Below, one piece after another: positions 50,514-62,094 of a stretch of DNA of 64,000 nt. The position numbers and the translations under genes are program-made. The notes under the pieces were generated by a model. That model saw nothing but the letters and a program-made list of their open reading frames with translations. It was not told the origin of the DNA and made no database searches. Within the stretch, counting starts at the first letter, position 1. Each line of letters opens with the position of its first letter. The DNA is from Lomentospora prolificans (taxonomy: Eukaryota; Ascomycota; Sordariomycetes; Microascales; Microascaceae). The stretch spans positions 992,001 through 1,056,000 of the forward strand of contig JARFXM010000007.1 of NCBI GenBank assembly GCA_029532625.1, given 5' to 3'.

Positions 50514-53433
50514 GGTCACCAATCTTGCCGCCAATGAATATAAACAGCCTCGCGGGACTTACACGCTCCGACACGATCATGGCGCCTTTACTTATAGGAG
50601 AAGAAGGCATCTACCTCTCTGATGAAATCTCATCCGTAGTCTCCACTATCGAAGCTATCGACCCATATAAGTCTGAAAATTTCTTCAGGCGTCTCCATCA
50701 ACCCCTTTCGAATCCTTGGATTGACACCAAATACAAATTTTAGGTGTATTCAAACCGAGTGAAGGATTCCGTCCTTCCAAAAGGCCGACGCTTTCCGCCC
50801 GTAGATAGCCGAGACCCATCCAATTCGAGAGCCTCATTGGTGGCTGCGATTCCAGTGTGGACCCAAGCTAGTATAAGAGAACAGCACTTCCGGAGTGACC
50901 TTACAAGCCCCTCCACCCTGGATTGCCAGTCAAGTAAGTAAAGCCGACTCTCTGAAGACGGTAACAAAATATGCGCCCGGGCTGTCGAGCGATTTCACGA
51001 ACATTCCGCATACATGCCGACATCGACCCACAATCCGGAATGGCATGCGATTCCGAGGCTCTGGTCCGCCATCGAGTTGCTGAAGGGAATCGAAAAGTCT
51101 ATCGAGGCCGAGATCGGTTCCGCGGGCACCGAAATTCAATCTGAACTAGCCTAGAGTGTTGAAAGAGGATGCATATGCTAAGATTCAGAGCGGGGTGCCA
51201 TCATGGCGAACACAGGATCCCAGTGGGCCAAGATTACTGATCCTGGCTCGAGGAAAGCCGACACTCGATCGGATAATAGTCCGGGAGTGCTAACTACTAC
51301 TTCTCCTCACCTTCGTTTTACTCAAACGATTCTCAAAGATTCATAAGGATGAAGAACCCGGCATTTAGCATGGTATGTATCATCGACGTTATTCTCTGCC
51401 GGAAGCTTCTGGCCGTGCTGGTGCTTCTGAGCCAGACACACGGAATTTCGGAAGGTATTTCCGGTTCACGTTCGTGTCGAGGAGCAGCTTTGTGGGTACG
51501 ACAGCACTCTACTCGGGGTACCCATGCAAACCTGCTAGGGTTTGCAGAGTTGCCACACTTGAGTTACATTGACGGATCGCAACTCGACTCACTCGTAAGT
51601 GCAAATAGCCTGATGTAGCCGTACGTCGTCTGTCGCCAGAAATTTCTAGTGCAAGTCATCTGTACTCAAGTCCTTTTATCTAAGTTAATCTTCTGTAGGG
51701 CGTATTAGTAAATATTTAAAAAAAGAAAAAGCCTACCGCGTTCATCTCCTTTATAATATCGACATCGGTGATATTATCCTGATTATCTGTACGCTAACCA
51801 TTCTCGGACAGCGTCTCTGGACTCCATCCCCTTGATACACCCAAGCATGTGGCTGGCGGGCAGCTCCTCGTCTTAAAAGTGCATGAATCTGGTTGCACTA
51901 ACTCGATATCATCTGCTAGCCTGGCTACATCGTTATCTATGGCTGGCCATTCCCGTCGGGGGGGATGAGTTTTTAAAACTTCTTGTATTAGCATTCGACA
52001 CCTGGGATACCCCTCTCGTGTCGCCGACTATGCTAGATGATTGAAATCGACATCTTCTTCTACTTATACCGGCCTGTGTCTATTATAGGTATTACTACCA
52101 CAGACCCGCATCGGAAACAATAGCCAGCGCCATCCGTCCTCAGTTGAAGGCAAAACCAATGGCAGTGCTTCTGATGATTAGGGAGCCTAAACTTGCAGTA
52201 ACGTTTCCAGTAGAGAGCTGCAACGCAAGCGAGCCTTTCCTCTCCTTCTAAAGTCTCAGTCATACTGACTTTGAAGATAAGAATAAAGGAAGATTCGGGA
52301 TTTGTATCTGCGGCTAGGTTCGCCAAAGAAGGTTCTAGCCACTTTGCTTTCCTTACTACCAAGTAGTTAGTCGGTGAGATTTATGGCTAGTAGGTCTTCC
52401 TCATCTCCGGCCTCTCACTCAGGGTACATCAGTTTAATTGTAGGCCACCGAAAGGATGACACCCATCCCAACCATGACCAACTCGGGAAGTATACAGCGA
52501 CTCCGATCCCCTGCTATGAAGAACGTGCTCTCTAATAAGAACAAGTAGACAGTGGCAGTAAAGTTGAATTAATGGGCGTTGTCAGTGTACTATTTGATCT
52601 GGATAACGTCAGTTTTGGGCTGTTCGTACATCCGGACAGCATGTTAGGGGATCTGAAAGTATTGTAATAATAGCTCCGACTTAGCGCCTTTCGCAGCTCC
52701 GCATTATGACGGCATCGTATTACTGCTCACTCATGTGTAGGCTTAACGAGCCTATATACTTAGTTGTCCCCTTAAGTTTTGAATATTGTCGTTATTGTAA
52801 AATCCAATTTCCTTCACAAATCAGCGTCAGCGCTTGCAGCCTCGTTGCATCTAATCCCAACTCTCCAGTGTACTTGACACCACTCAGCGCTCAAAGGAGA
52901 TGCCCTAACACATTCACCTAGTTTCATGTTCATGTCGTCAATGCCTCCCTCTAAAGCAGGCAGACAGGAAGGATGAACTCGGGTCTGGTCCATCTTGCAA
53001 TTCCGGGAATGCATCTCGCTCCACGTGTATTGGTACGAACTAAGCTCCTTGATGTCGGTAGTGATCGAAAGAGATTAACCTCCCCTGGTATCCCTGCTCT
53101 ATGTGGTGACGCAGGGCTGCGTATTCCGCAATTCGGAAAAGAGATACTTGGCAGAGTGGGTGGTGAGATGGAACCTCCCAATATTGGGTGCACGCCCGCC
53201 CGGGTTCGGTCTGGGAAACTTGATCCCGAGGGGCTTTATATGCACGAGTGCAACTGGAACTGCGGTCAGGAGGCTTTGCTCACTCATCTTTGTGATTAGG
53301 TGCCATCGTCCCTAGAGCCTTGCCATCCCATGAATAGAATCAAACCGTCGTCTTTCAATATATGTTCAACGCCTCGCCAAACACCCATACCTGTGGAACA
53401 TTTCAGTTCGCCATTTATTAGCTCCTCAACACC
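50514..53433. other. Intergenic, AT-richer and gene-poor
   Basis: No supported gene. Short reading frames on both strands (for example 51800-52360 minus, with a CFRCGS segment) show no consistent domain and have stops between them. This may be an old decayed repeat, but no element was recognised. Confidence 0.4.
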
Positions 53434-53604
53434 ATGCAGGCCTCCGTCGCCCTCGCCCTCTTCGTTGCCGCCGTATCGCCCACTGATCTATCAGCGGCAA
53501 TGAATTTAGTCAAATTTGTTCCGACATTGGTCAGCGTGCTAGGTGCTGCGCACTACCTCTGCTATGTCATGGAGGCAACAAGGTCTAGAGTTCTTGATAG
53601 CTAA
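53434..53604 (+). CDS. Possible 56-residue ORF with signal-peptide-like start
   Basis: The ATG at 53434 follows a good fungal context (caacaccATG). It opens MQASVALALFVAAVS, which looks like a secretion signal, then MNLVKFVPTLVSVLGAAHYL, and stops at 53604. It is either a very small secreted protein, the first exon of a gene that has decayed, or chance. No splice continuation is convincing. Confidence 0.25.
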   Translation: MQASVALALFVAAVSPTDLSAAMNLVKFVPTLVSVLGAAHYLCYVMEATRSRVLDS

Positions 53605-54267
53605 CTTTTGTATAGCTTGAGCAAGGTGTTCTCTGCGATACGCCTAAGGATGTCCAGGATTGATGAGGTTCGCGTGGGCGATTATTGAACAGTCGTATGT
53701 TTTTCTTGGAGCTGCGATGGTTTGCGAGTTTTAGTAATGTATTAATATGACCTGGAGATCCGGAAACCATGCATGATGTGAGGTATATAAACACTATGCA
53801 TAGTCTCAGAGGAATATTCACAGGGGACCCTTAAACAACCATATGTTGATCAGTTCAGTGTTTTCAACGTCTACGCGAAAGCACGGGGCCAGAAAGAGAG
53901 GTCATCGAGGGGGAGGAAAGGGCTACATGTCCCTCAAGTTCCCTTGTTTCTGACGCCGCATAAGCGCAAAACAAAGGACAGGATGCAGCCTCTCCTTCTT
54001 GTCGGGATTTTTCAAGTCTGTTTTGTCTCCTAGTTTACAATGACTTTGTGACTTTTACAGAGAGGCCTTCAAGCCCAGAGCACCCCCCTATCTCTAATCA
54101 AAGAATAGTAGTCTACATGAATTCTCAATCTCCTCGCTCCTTCCGCATCAGATCTGCCGCTGGCAAGACTCAGCCTCTAAGCACCAGCACACAAACCAAC
54201 GCATTTTACCCTTTCCAATCCATTGAAAATATCCTCGACAAAGCCTCGCATACTACAATCCTAGGTC
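53605..54267. other. Intergenic; leader of the 54.3 kb gene
   Basis: No independent gene. It contains an upstream ORF from ATG 54118 (52 codons, MNSQSPRSFRIRS...) whose TAG overlaps the main ATG at 54268 out of frame, so it may act in translation of the downstream gene. Confidence 0.45.
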
Positions 54268-55059
54268 ATGGCTAGTCTCAATTTCAGTCAGTCTAGATGC
54301 AAGGCCCGGATGCTTGGCTACAATGCAGGCCTGATCCTTATGGGAACTTTGCTCACTATAGCCATCATCCTCATCTTTGTCCTCCTCATACACTTTCACA
54401 GAATGGAGAAGGTAGCTGAAAAATACAATGAACTGAAGCGTCTTCATACTCTAGTTCAACCCCCTAGACCAGCCAACACCCAAGGCACAGCTCCTAGATC
54501 CTCTAGTTCTTTGCCTGTTTCTAATCTTCCTCGACACAGAAACACAGGCAGTCACCCATCGGTTCCAAAAAAAGACTCGACTTACAATCAGTGGCTAACC
54601 CTGAGTTCCACCCCATCCCCGTCTCCGAGACCTGGTCGTCAGCTCACCGTCAGGGATAACATTGAACTAAACTGTTTGGATTCTGTCGGCGACCACTCCG
54701 ATAGACGACCGACACAAGAGCCATCGCCAACAAGTTCATCCGAGATCTCCTTGACAGGCACCTATACTCGGCGGCTTCGATATCCCCCTTTAATCCCCTC
54801 TGGTGACGACACCTTTCGGGATTTCGATTCAGTTGGCCGGTATGCGATCGATTCGGCGGCGCGTGGGCGTGATGTCACAAGAAGGTCCATCACGCCGTCT
54901 TCTTTGGCTACTAAAGCCGTCTCTGTGGCGAGCGAGCGTCGTCGACGCGATGCACTGGGCGACGCTGCGTCGTCTAAGGTTTGGCCTATCCAACAAACCC
55001 CTGAAATTTCAACTCCGGTTCCTCGGAATGCGCCCTCGCTAACGAAGGTTCGATCTTAA
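54268..55059 (+). CDS. Single-pass membrane protein, Ser/Arg-rich tail, function unknown
   Basis: A 263-residue frame from ATG 54268. A short N-terminus is followed by one strong membrane helix (LILMGTLLTIAIILIFVLLI, about residues 20-42). The rest is a hydrophilic tail rich in Ser, Pro, Thr and Arg, as in fungal type-III or signal-anchor membrane proteins. No family recognised. An alternative 3' end is possible: splicing at 55047 (AAG|GTTCGA) to 55111, then the convincing intron 55124-55178 (GTAAGC, branch TGCTAAT, ACAG), giving a tail ending EKKWLATP at 55204. That needs a 13-bp exon and a weak donor. The upstream ORF at 54118-54275 overlaps the start. Confidence 0.6.
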   Translation: MASLNFSQSRCKARMLGYNAGLILMGTLLTIAIILIFVLLIHFHRMEKVAEKYNELKRLHTLVQPPRPANTQGTAPRSSSSLPVSNLPRHRNTGSHPSVPKKDSTYNQWLTLSSTPSPSPRPGRQLTVRDNIELNCLDSVGDHSDRRPTQEPSPTSSSEISLTGTYTRRLRYPPLIPSGDDTFRDFDSVGRYAIDSAARGRDVTRRSITPSSLATKAVSVASERRRRDALGDAASSKVWPIQQTPEISTPVPRNAPSLTKVRS

Positions 55060-55271
55060 AGAGTTAGGCTAGTGCAACGTTCTGATGAAGCTGACTCGTC
55101 ATCCTCGCAGAATAGGAGTAGTGGTAAGCTTGAATATGATTATGATTTGGGCAGTGTACAGAATGCTAATCTATACAGAAAAGAAATGGCTGGCTACTCC
55201 CTAAACCACCAGATAATGACCACCCTGACTATGCTACATGATGTAAAATTATAAGAGAAACACTGGATCTA

Positions 55272-56886
55272 TCAAATAATGAGCTTGTCGCCACGGTACT
55301 TGGGGTTGTAACCGGTGCTGGCGGCCTTGAAGTCTACTACCCTCTTTGGGAATCCCTCAAAGGACTTGGCAAACGTGGCAACAGAGTGCGCAATGAGCTT
55401 GGTATTGACCTCCCAAGCGGTCATATTAAAATTGCCCAAGTCATCGCACAGCTGATGATAGCAAGGATCATACCAGTCACCCGAGACGCCACCAAACATT
55501 CCCTGCTCGTCGTCGGTCTTGACACCCTCGGCACCAGTAGCAATACCACCGCCAGGAATGCCATTTTTTATGAAAGCGTCATAGTCGCTACGACCGTCGA
55601 AGGGAATAAAGGTGTAGTTGAGACCGTGCTTCTCATACCAGTCAACGTAGAGCTCGCGAAGTTCTTCCGAACCAGCAGGGTTCTCGGCGTTGGTGGCGTT
55701 GTAAATTTGGTAGGCAAAGTTGGGGCTGGCCATCATGTCATAGTTCATGAAGAGACGAATTTTCATGTTCTCCTCGGGGGAGAGCTGGGATACATAGTAG
55801 TCAGATCCAAGAAGACCCTCCTCCTCAGCAGACCACCACGCGAAGCGTACGCAGTTGTTGACGGTAAAAGCAGTCAGCTGCGTGGCAACCTCCAGGAGAG
55901 ATATGGTACCGGAACCATCGTCGTTGATACCGGGTCCCTCCGCCACACTGTCGCTGTGGCCGCCAAGCATGACACAGTTTTCCTGATCACCGCCCTTGGT
56001 TTGTGCGACAACGTTGAAGGTGTTGATGCTCTTGACTTCGGCATCCATGTATGCAATGCCATCAACGTGTTCGCCCTTCTCCAACTTCTCGACCACCGGT
56101 GTAGCGTCACCGAGGGAGAGACCGAAGGTCGCGACATGAGTAGGCTTAGGGGTGCCCAAAGTTCCGTGGAGCTCTCCCTCCTCATTGTTGTAGATGACCG
56201 CCGCAACAGCCCCAGCAGTGCCGGCCAAGCCAGACTTGTCACCAAAAGCACAGTGTCCTCGACGGATAAGGGCAATCTGGCCAGCAACTGCCTCGGGGTA
56301 GTCAGAAGCGTCGCATCCGTCGTTCTTCACTAGGACAAATTTCGCGAACACGGGCTGCCTATTCTTCGTTGGGGGCGTCAAACTCATGGCAGTCGCGGAC
56401 TTGGGGACCCCATCACCGATAACGAGTCGCGCTTCGAATACGTTGCCCATGACGGCGGGGAAAACTTGCTTGGAGATATCGTAGTAATCGTCAGACTCAG
56501 CGAGAACGCTGTGGATGTAGGAGATTGTTCCGGCATGGCCTAAGATTGAATTAGTCAAGGTGATCAATCGCTCAGAGGCTCGGAGCCGAGGTCAGGGAAG
56601 CGAGTGGCGTAAAGGACGGACCTCTGCTACCAATCACCCTTGTGGGATGGTTATACTCGTGTTCAGAAAGCTTCGCAATCTTGTAGAGCTCCTTTGCCCT
56701 ATTCATGAGGTTGTCGGCCTTGATGGTGTCCTGAAGCGCCTCGGAGTCGATTAAACCAGCAGGCTGCACGCCGCCGGTAGCAGGTACATCGCCTATGGGC
56801 TGCTGCTCAGCCTGCAAAGGGATCTGAGCTAGATAAGAGCCGGTAGCTAGCCCAGCAACGCTGGCGATGGACAATAAACTCTTCAT
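55272..56886 (-). CDS. LAP2: M28 aminopeptidase (leucine aminopeptidase 2 / aminopeptidase Y type)
   Basis: Zinc exopeptidase that removes N-terminal residues, secreted or vacuolar. Exons 56886-56622 and 56539-55272 give 510 aa. Signal peptide MKSLLSIASVAGLATGS. The intron joins VIGSRG to HAGTISYIHS in frame. A PA (protease-associated) domain sits inside (about residues 150-245, GQIALIRRGHCAFGDK). The M28 domain shows the five metal ligands and catalytic Glu in order: GGHSDSVAEG, GINDDGSGT, WWSAEEEGLLGS, MNYDMMASPN and DPCYHQLCDD. NxT/S sites suggest a glycoprotein. In the fungal group these enzymes feed on extracellular protein or act in the vacuole. This one has a close match in layout to secreted Lap2. 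It faces away from the beta-glucuronidase relic. Confidence 0.92.
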
Positions 56887-57429
56887 TTTGGCGACAGCGG
56901 CGAATTTTGGAGCTTCTGAGCTGTGGGAAGTTGAAGTTCAAGCTCGGGATGGGGAGAGGTGTGTGTTGGTGGGATGAAGCTCTGACGAATGCCGATCAAC
57001 ATCAATTGAGTCAGATGAAACAATCACATGATGGAGGCATTGAGGCGTGGTGCCGCTTTGGGGTTAGCGCAGGTACGTGAGCTCCACCAAGGCACCCAGG
57101 GGGCCACAGTGGTTGGTTGTTAGGTGCCAGGCCTGGCGGTTGCTCAGGAACACCGCGTCCAGGGTAGCTCTGCCGTGGAGGGGTAGAAGCGTCAGGCACC
57201 CCGATTTTAGCCAAAACCTCCATGACGTATTCTAGACTGCCACTTCGCTGATAACGGACTTCAATTATGTCACTTTTGGCATGAATAATGCCACTGAACC
57301 CAAGGCCTCATCGAAGTGGATGGCCACAATGTCATGCCTTAGCCAGGTGTAGGACAAATAGTTCCGACTTCCGAGCTGCTAGCCCAACACTAGCATATTC
57401 AGCGTCATGCGAAGTAGATAAAAGAACCG
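56887..57429. other. Intergenic; aminopeptidase promoter
   Basis: No gene recognised. The right part (from about 57290) may hold further eroded coding sequence of the GH2 relic, but this is too weak to claim. Confidence 0.4.
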
Positions 57430-58390
57430 TGGAGGCGAGGAGTGAAACTTAAAACAGTCCCTTGAGTCCACCCGGCCGAGTCACGCATGCATTGTGTTAA
57501 CGAAACTTCAATTGTAGAAAAAGGACATTTTTGGCTCTCCTAACCACCGGTTCATATCAACGTTACTGTGGTCACCAATGTACTTGAGAGCGCCGTTGGC
57601 GTTGTCAATTATCCCATCCAGATCAACGACATTGCCGATGATTCTCAGGTCCAAGTTATTGCCTTGATCGACGAAGAGAAGAGGGTGTCTGTCACAATCT
57701 TCCAGGTCACTGGGAAGACACCAACAACATCAAGGTCGATTCAATTCATCTCTGGCAACCTGGAGCGGCTTACCTCCTCTACCAATTAATTGCATGCCGA
57801 AGTCCTCTCGGATGTTAGCAGTGAAGAGGTGCAAGATCCCTACAAGCTTGCAGTCGGTGTGCGCTCCGTCAAGACCGTCGACAGAATGTTTCTCATCAAC
57901 GATAAAGCAGCTTTCATGAGTCACGAGTTCAAATAATGGCTTGGATGGGTGCTGACTCTTTTCGCACCTCGCACTACCCCTATGCCGAAGAGGTGCTGTA
58001 ATATGCAGATCGGCACTGACGAGACAGCTGCGGTTGGTTAAGCCTACGCCTCATTGCAAGTTATTTTGCCTTCAAGGCCCCCTCCGACTTGGTCTCCTGA
58101 AACTTGCAATGGCAAGACTAGGGACTCCCACGCACAGAGCTCTCAAGGAACTCATCCAACGTGACAAGAACCGCCCATCTGTAGTACACTAGGCTGTCGC
58201 CAACGAACCTGCATCAGGCGAACAAGGTGCGTGCGCGAGAATACTTTGAGCCTCTCACAAAGCTCACCCGCGAGCTCGACCCCACCGAGACCGATATGCT
58301 TTGCCAACAAGGGCCACGCCACCTACGAAACGGACATTATCACCAACCTCTTCGACGTCGTCTGCATTCCACGCCCTGGAAATCGATCTA
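57430..58390 (+). pseudogene. Decayed GH2 beta-glucuronidase
   Basis: Remnant of a glycoside hydrolase family 2 beta-glucuronidase, split by stops and frame changes. Family pieces appear in correct order in different frames: HINVTVVTNVLESAVGVV (about 57550), IHLWQPGAAYLYQL (57738), KLAVGVRSVKTVDRMFLIND (57850), MAWMGADSFRTSHYPYAEEV (57937), DETAAVG (58017), NGKTRDSHAQ (58108), VANEP (58196) and REYFEPLTKLTRELDPT (58233). Then come GHATYETDIITNLFDVVCIP and loss of similarity near 58380. About 20 codons are missing between LINDK and the MAWMGAD block. The acid/base Glu of ANEP remains, but the part carrying the catalytic nucleophile is gone. No function is expected. The segment names come from recall of the family pattern, not an alignment. 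Confidence 0.8.
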
Positions 58391-59409
58391 AAGATTCGCT
58401 TCAAACAAGACCAGGTACTGATTTTCCCAACAACCACGCCCATATTCACGCCATTCCAGATCCTATGAGCCATTCTTTTTTTCGGTTCCATCCTCCCATG
58501 TTACCCGCGTGCATGAGTGTGCGTGCTTGAGTACAGGGAATGTGAGGGATGTGGAGAAGGCTGGGGTTCGGAAAAGGTGCTTTCCCTTCAGTGTGTTTCC
58601 GCCTCCGTCGAGGACGGCATTCTCTCCAATGGGCTTTTCCGCCACGTCCAGCCAGCGAGCGACCAGAGAGAAGTGAGAAGTCATGCTACTGCAGATCTTC
58701 GGCGAGTATAGGAATTTAGCGCCAAAAAGCGTACTTCAAAAGATTTTCACGGCGCCAGGGTGTAGATTATTATCTCTTCGGAGTGAGACCAGGAACGCTT
58801 TCTCTAACCATAGCTCTGTCCCTGAGGTGTTAGGCGCGGGGACATGGGTCCTCGCCCATGATTCCTTTTCTATGCTTTATTAAGTGATCTGACTCCTCGG
58901 AATTGGCGACGCCTTACAGCACACCAGCCGACCACGTCGGCTTCCAGTTCCTAATTATGACAGGTCTGTAGAGACTGTAATATTTCAGCATACAAGGAGG
59001 CTCCTTCTCTCTTCAAGAGACGGACTCTCCAATCCTCAACTTAAGGAGGGTCTATCCCTTACAATCCTCTCCGGGCTACCGTCTTGGATTGCCTGATTTC
59101 ACTTCTGAGACGGCTAACCCTCTTCATTTGATACTAGGGCGGAGCCCATGGTCCGCTGGCAGCTCCATGCCACAAGGCACCACTCCAGAGTCACGTAACC
59201 CAGCATTCGGCATGCGGAATGCAAAATAGGACGGGCAGGCTCTGAAACCTTTTCTACAAACTCTGGTTGCTTTAGAACTTCAATTCGACAGAAGAGGTGA
59301 CGCTCATAGTTGCATTGGTATAGCAGGTCATTTCGACACGTCTTTTGAGGTTTTATAAAGTCTATGTGTATGTCGTCGCCGAATTCGCCACATAATCAGC
59401 CTCGTTGTC
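58391..59409. other. Intergenic
   Basis: No gene recognised. It lies between the relic and the 3' end of the acyltransferase. Short reading frames lack motifs. Confidence 0.45.
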
Positions 59410-61030
59410 TCACTCCGCCGTTTTGCTTTCCCAAGCCTCGTTTATGCTATCCCAGACCTGCTTTCGCAATGTAACAGAAAGCCAGTAGTTCCCATCCCTA
59501 TCCTTGCCAGAGACCTGGAACGCGTTCCTCAGTGAGAATCCATTAGAAATGCCACAAACCTGGATATAGCTCGGCTTGCCAACCGGCTCGCCACCCTTAG
59601 CCGACGGCGTCCCAGGAACGATGGCAGGCGAAAAGTCCATCTCGAAGAACTTGGCCTTGGACCAATTGGACACGACGATGAGCTGCATGGTCGCATCGCC
59701 GTAAAGAGGCGGGTGGCCGGTAGCGCGCATGGCCTCCCTGTTAAGCTTGACAGAGGCCTCAAGTTGGGCGCGGGTGCCAAGCTCCTGGAGGGACTGGCGC
59801 ACGAGACCGGCGGAATAGCTTATGGGGTGAGAGGCAACGTCGTTGCCCCGGAGGTAGGTGAAGACGGCGGAGGAGGCGTTTGCGAGGTAGGCCTTGGAGC
59901 GAGGGAGGATGTCTGGGGCGAGGAGCTCGCGCCAGCCAAATGCGTTGAGGATGCAGATGGTTTGTTTCTGGCCGATGGGGATGTGTTTGGTGAGGAGTTT
60001 GGTGCCCCAGGCGGAGAGGATGTCGCCGTCGCTGAGGAAGATGCCTTCGGTGGGTTGGCCGGCGGCGGCGGCGGCTTCTTTCAGCTCCACGACGGCTTGG
60101 GCTTTCGTCTGCTGGATGTAGGAGGCGGGGATGCACACGACGCGGGTTTCTTCCTGCGTCCACCAGAACGACTCGAACCAGAGGCGGAGGCCAAAAACGA
60201 TCATCTGGGGTATGGAAAGTCTTTTGGGGAGCAACTTGTATTCTTCTTTCGGATTATCGCAGAAACCGGTCAGCGGCGACGCGTCGAACCCGTTGAGAGG
60301 GAGAACCTTGTCCTCCTGACCGGCCAGCGTGGCGGTCCACGCGAGCAGAAACTCACGGCGTCCCATGGCGTCCCAGAAGGTATGCGGCCACGAGATGCAG
60401 ACAAGGGTGGCATCGGTAAAGGAGGTGACATGCAGGCCGAGCTGCGGCCTGTCCTGCGTGAGGTAGTCGTCGATGTGGCTAGGCGAGCCCTCCTTCCTAC
60501 GCATCAACTCTTTGAACTCATTCGGGTTCAGGAGGTTGGCAGGCGCGTCACCGGAGAAGCCGTTGGGGATTTTGGAGGCGACGGGGTGGTCCCGGATTCT
60601 AATATCGAAGCGGAGCTGCGTGTAGGTGTAGGCGGGTCGGTTCTCGTCAAAGTGGTCCGGGATGTGGTATTCTAGCTTTCCTGCGCTCTGAATCGCTCCT
60701 GATTAGCGAAAGGGAACAAAAGCTCGAAAACGGGCCGCCAGGTGCGACATCGCGCTAGCCAGTACGATTAGAATAAAAAGGTAATATAAAAAACCCCCAT
60801 ACATTTTTTCTGAGGCGAGCGCCTAACTTCTTCCAGTCGGGTCGCGCGAGGAGCTTATCGAGGGACTCTCTTAGCTTTCGGGGGTCGAGGACCGCATCGA
60901 ACCGGAGCATCAGATTGAGCAAGAGGTCGCGATTAATCTGGGTGTCGTCTTCCTCTGAGAGCGGAACGATGATGTCGGTTGCGACCGCCGGCTGGGGCGA
61001 GGGCGGCGCTGCGCTCGTGAAAGGCCACAT
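59410..61030 (-). CDS. BAHD-like acyltransferase (transferase family)
   Basis: Likely acyl-CoA-dependent O- or N-acyltransferase of the plant/fungal transferase family (PF02458), as found in secondary metabolism (trichothecene acetyltransferase-like proteins). Exons 61030-60803 and 60687-59410 give 501 aa, a usual length. The catalytic HxxxD is present as HTFWDAMG (in CISWPHTFWDAMG). The structural DFGWG motif near the C-terminus is not clearly kept; the region reads NWSKAKFFEMDFSPAI. The N-terminus (LLLNLMLRFDAVLDPRKLRE) and the LNAFGWRELL block also fit the family. No signal peptide, so cytosolic. No partner biosynthetic genes are adjacent, so the substrate is unknown. Confidence 0.85.
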
Positions 61031-61680
61031 TATCGATGATTTTCTATTTTCTACTTTCTTTTTGGTGTATTTTCCTTTTTTTACTGTGGAAGATTGACTT
61101 CATGAGGGAGATGTGCGATATTTTGGGTTTCTCTTCGCGCGAGGGATGATCTCCTTTTCGCGACAGGAATGGCGACCGCTTGGTCAGCCCTATTCGTGGG
61201 CTTGGAGCTCATTTCGGGTTAGCGCTGACAATCATTCCGTCCGAAGGATCCGCTGGCGGTTGGCCCAGTGTCATCGACAGGGGTATGCAGACGTGCTCGT
61301 ATCGGATATTCTTCAAAGGATGAATTACTTCGTACTAAAAAGGACGTCCAGTTGCTGCTAATAATAGTACGTGTCCGATCTTTTAATTGGACTCTAACAT
61401 GGGGCCCGAACCATCGCTCGTTTCGCATGAAGCAAAGCACTGCTGTCTGCACCCAGAATGATGAGGGCCGGCATCACGGTGTAGAACCCCACGGCTCAAA
61501 CATCATATTCTCTCTCCAGGTCCTCTCTCTCCATGTCCCTTACCTTGCGAAATCTCCCTCTTCCCTTGACGGTCAGCTCTCGAGGTTTAGAATGAAGTTA
61601 CGGGAAGCTCACCTTAGAATCTTATCTCTGACAGCCACTAGCTCTGCCGTTAATAGGATTTCTCTGCTTGCGTGATATTA
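61031..61680. other. Intergenic; acyltransferase promoter
   Basis: No gene recognised. Pyrimidine-rich core promoter just right of 61030. Open frames further right have no motifs. Confidence 0.45.
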
Positions 61681-62094
61681 TTATTCCTCGCTTCCAGTTC
61701 TCTCCGAATCAGAATACAGTATGGTGCATGACTCAGAGTCGTGAGCGAGAACGTAGAGCCCATAGATATTCTTGGAGATGTTGGTGCCAGTCTTGACGAC
61801 TCCCACTTTAGCCTTGGACAGTACAATCAAATATTGGTGCCTGGCTGAGAAACAAAACGTGCTCGGAGACACCACCGTCGTCGTACTAGTACGGTCGGTC
61901 CAATTCTGCACTTCCATGACATAGGGGAATATCCTCCATCTTAGATGATACCGGAGTTGAATATACTTATATCGCTTTCGCGCAGGAGGTAGGCTACCGT
62001 TGAATCTCTTTATAATCCCATTTACAACAAGGGAATATCTATAGACTTGGAGTATTACCTTGAAAGGCGAGTCCCATGCCCCAAATCTGTGCAC
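61681..62094 (-). other. Doubtful ORF of about 137 codons
   Basis: An unbroken minus-strand frame that opens with GTG. The translation (for example YIQLRYHLRWRIFPYVMEVQ) has mixed, protein-like composition and no signal peptide, membrane segment or known motif. A split start with an upstream exon is possible. It may be a small unknown gene, a gene fragment or chance. Confidence 0.2.

Noticed and set aside
50740..52362. Possible transposon or NLR-type gene remnants
   Set aside because: Fragments in several frames were inspected, but none gave a consistent ordered motif set or terminal repeats.
55386..56333. 315-codon plus-strand frame opposite the M28 aminopeptidase
   Set aside because: Antisense shadow of a well-supported metallopeptidase exon.
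59713..60675. 320-codon plus-strand frame opposite the acyltransferase
   Set aside because: Antisense shadow. The translation is Gly/Glu/Val-rich with no domain, while the minus strand has HxxxD and family blocks.
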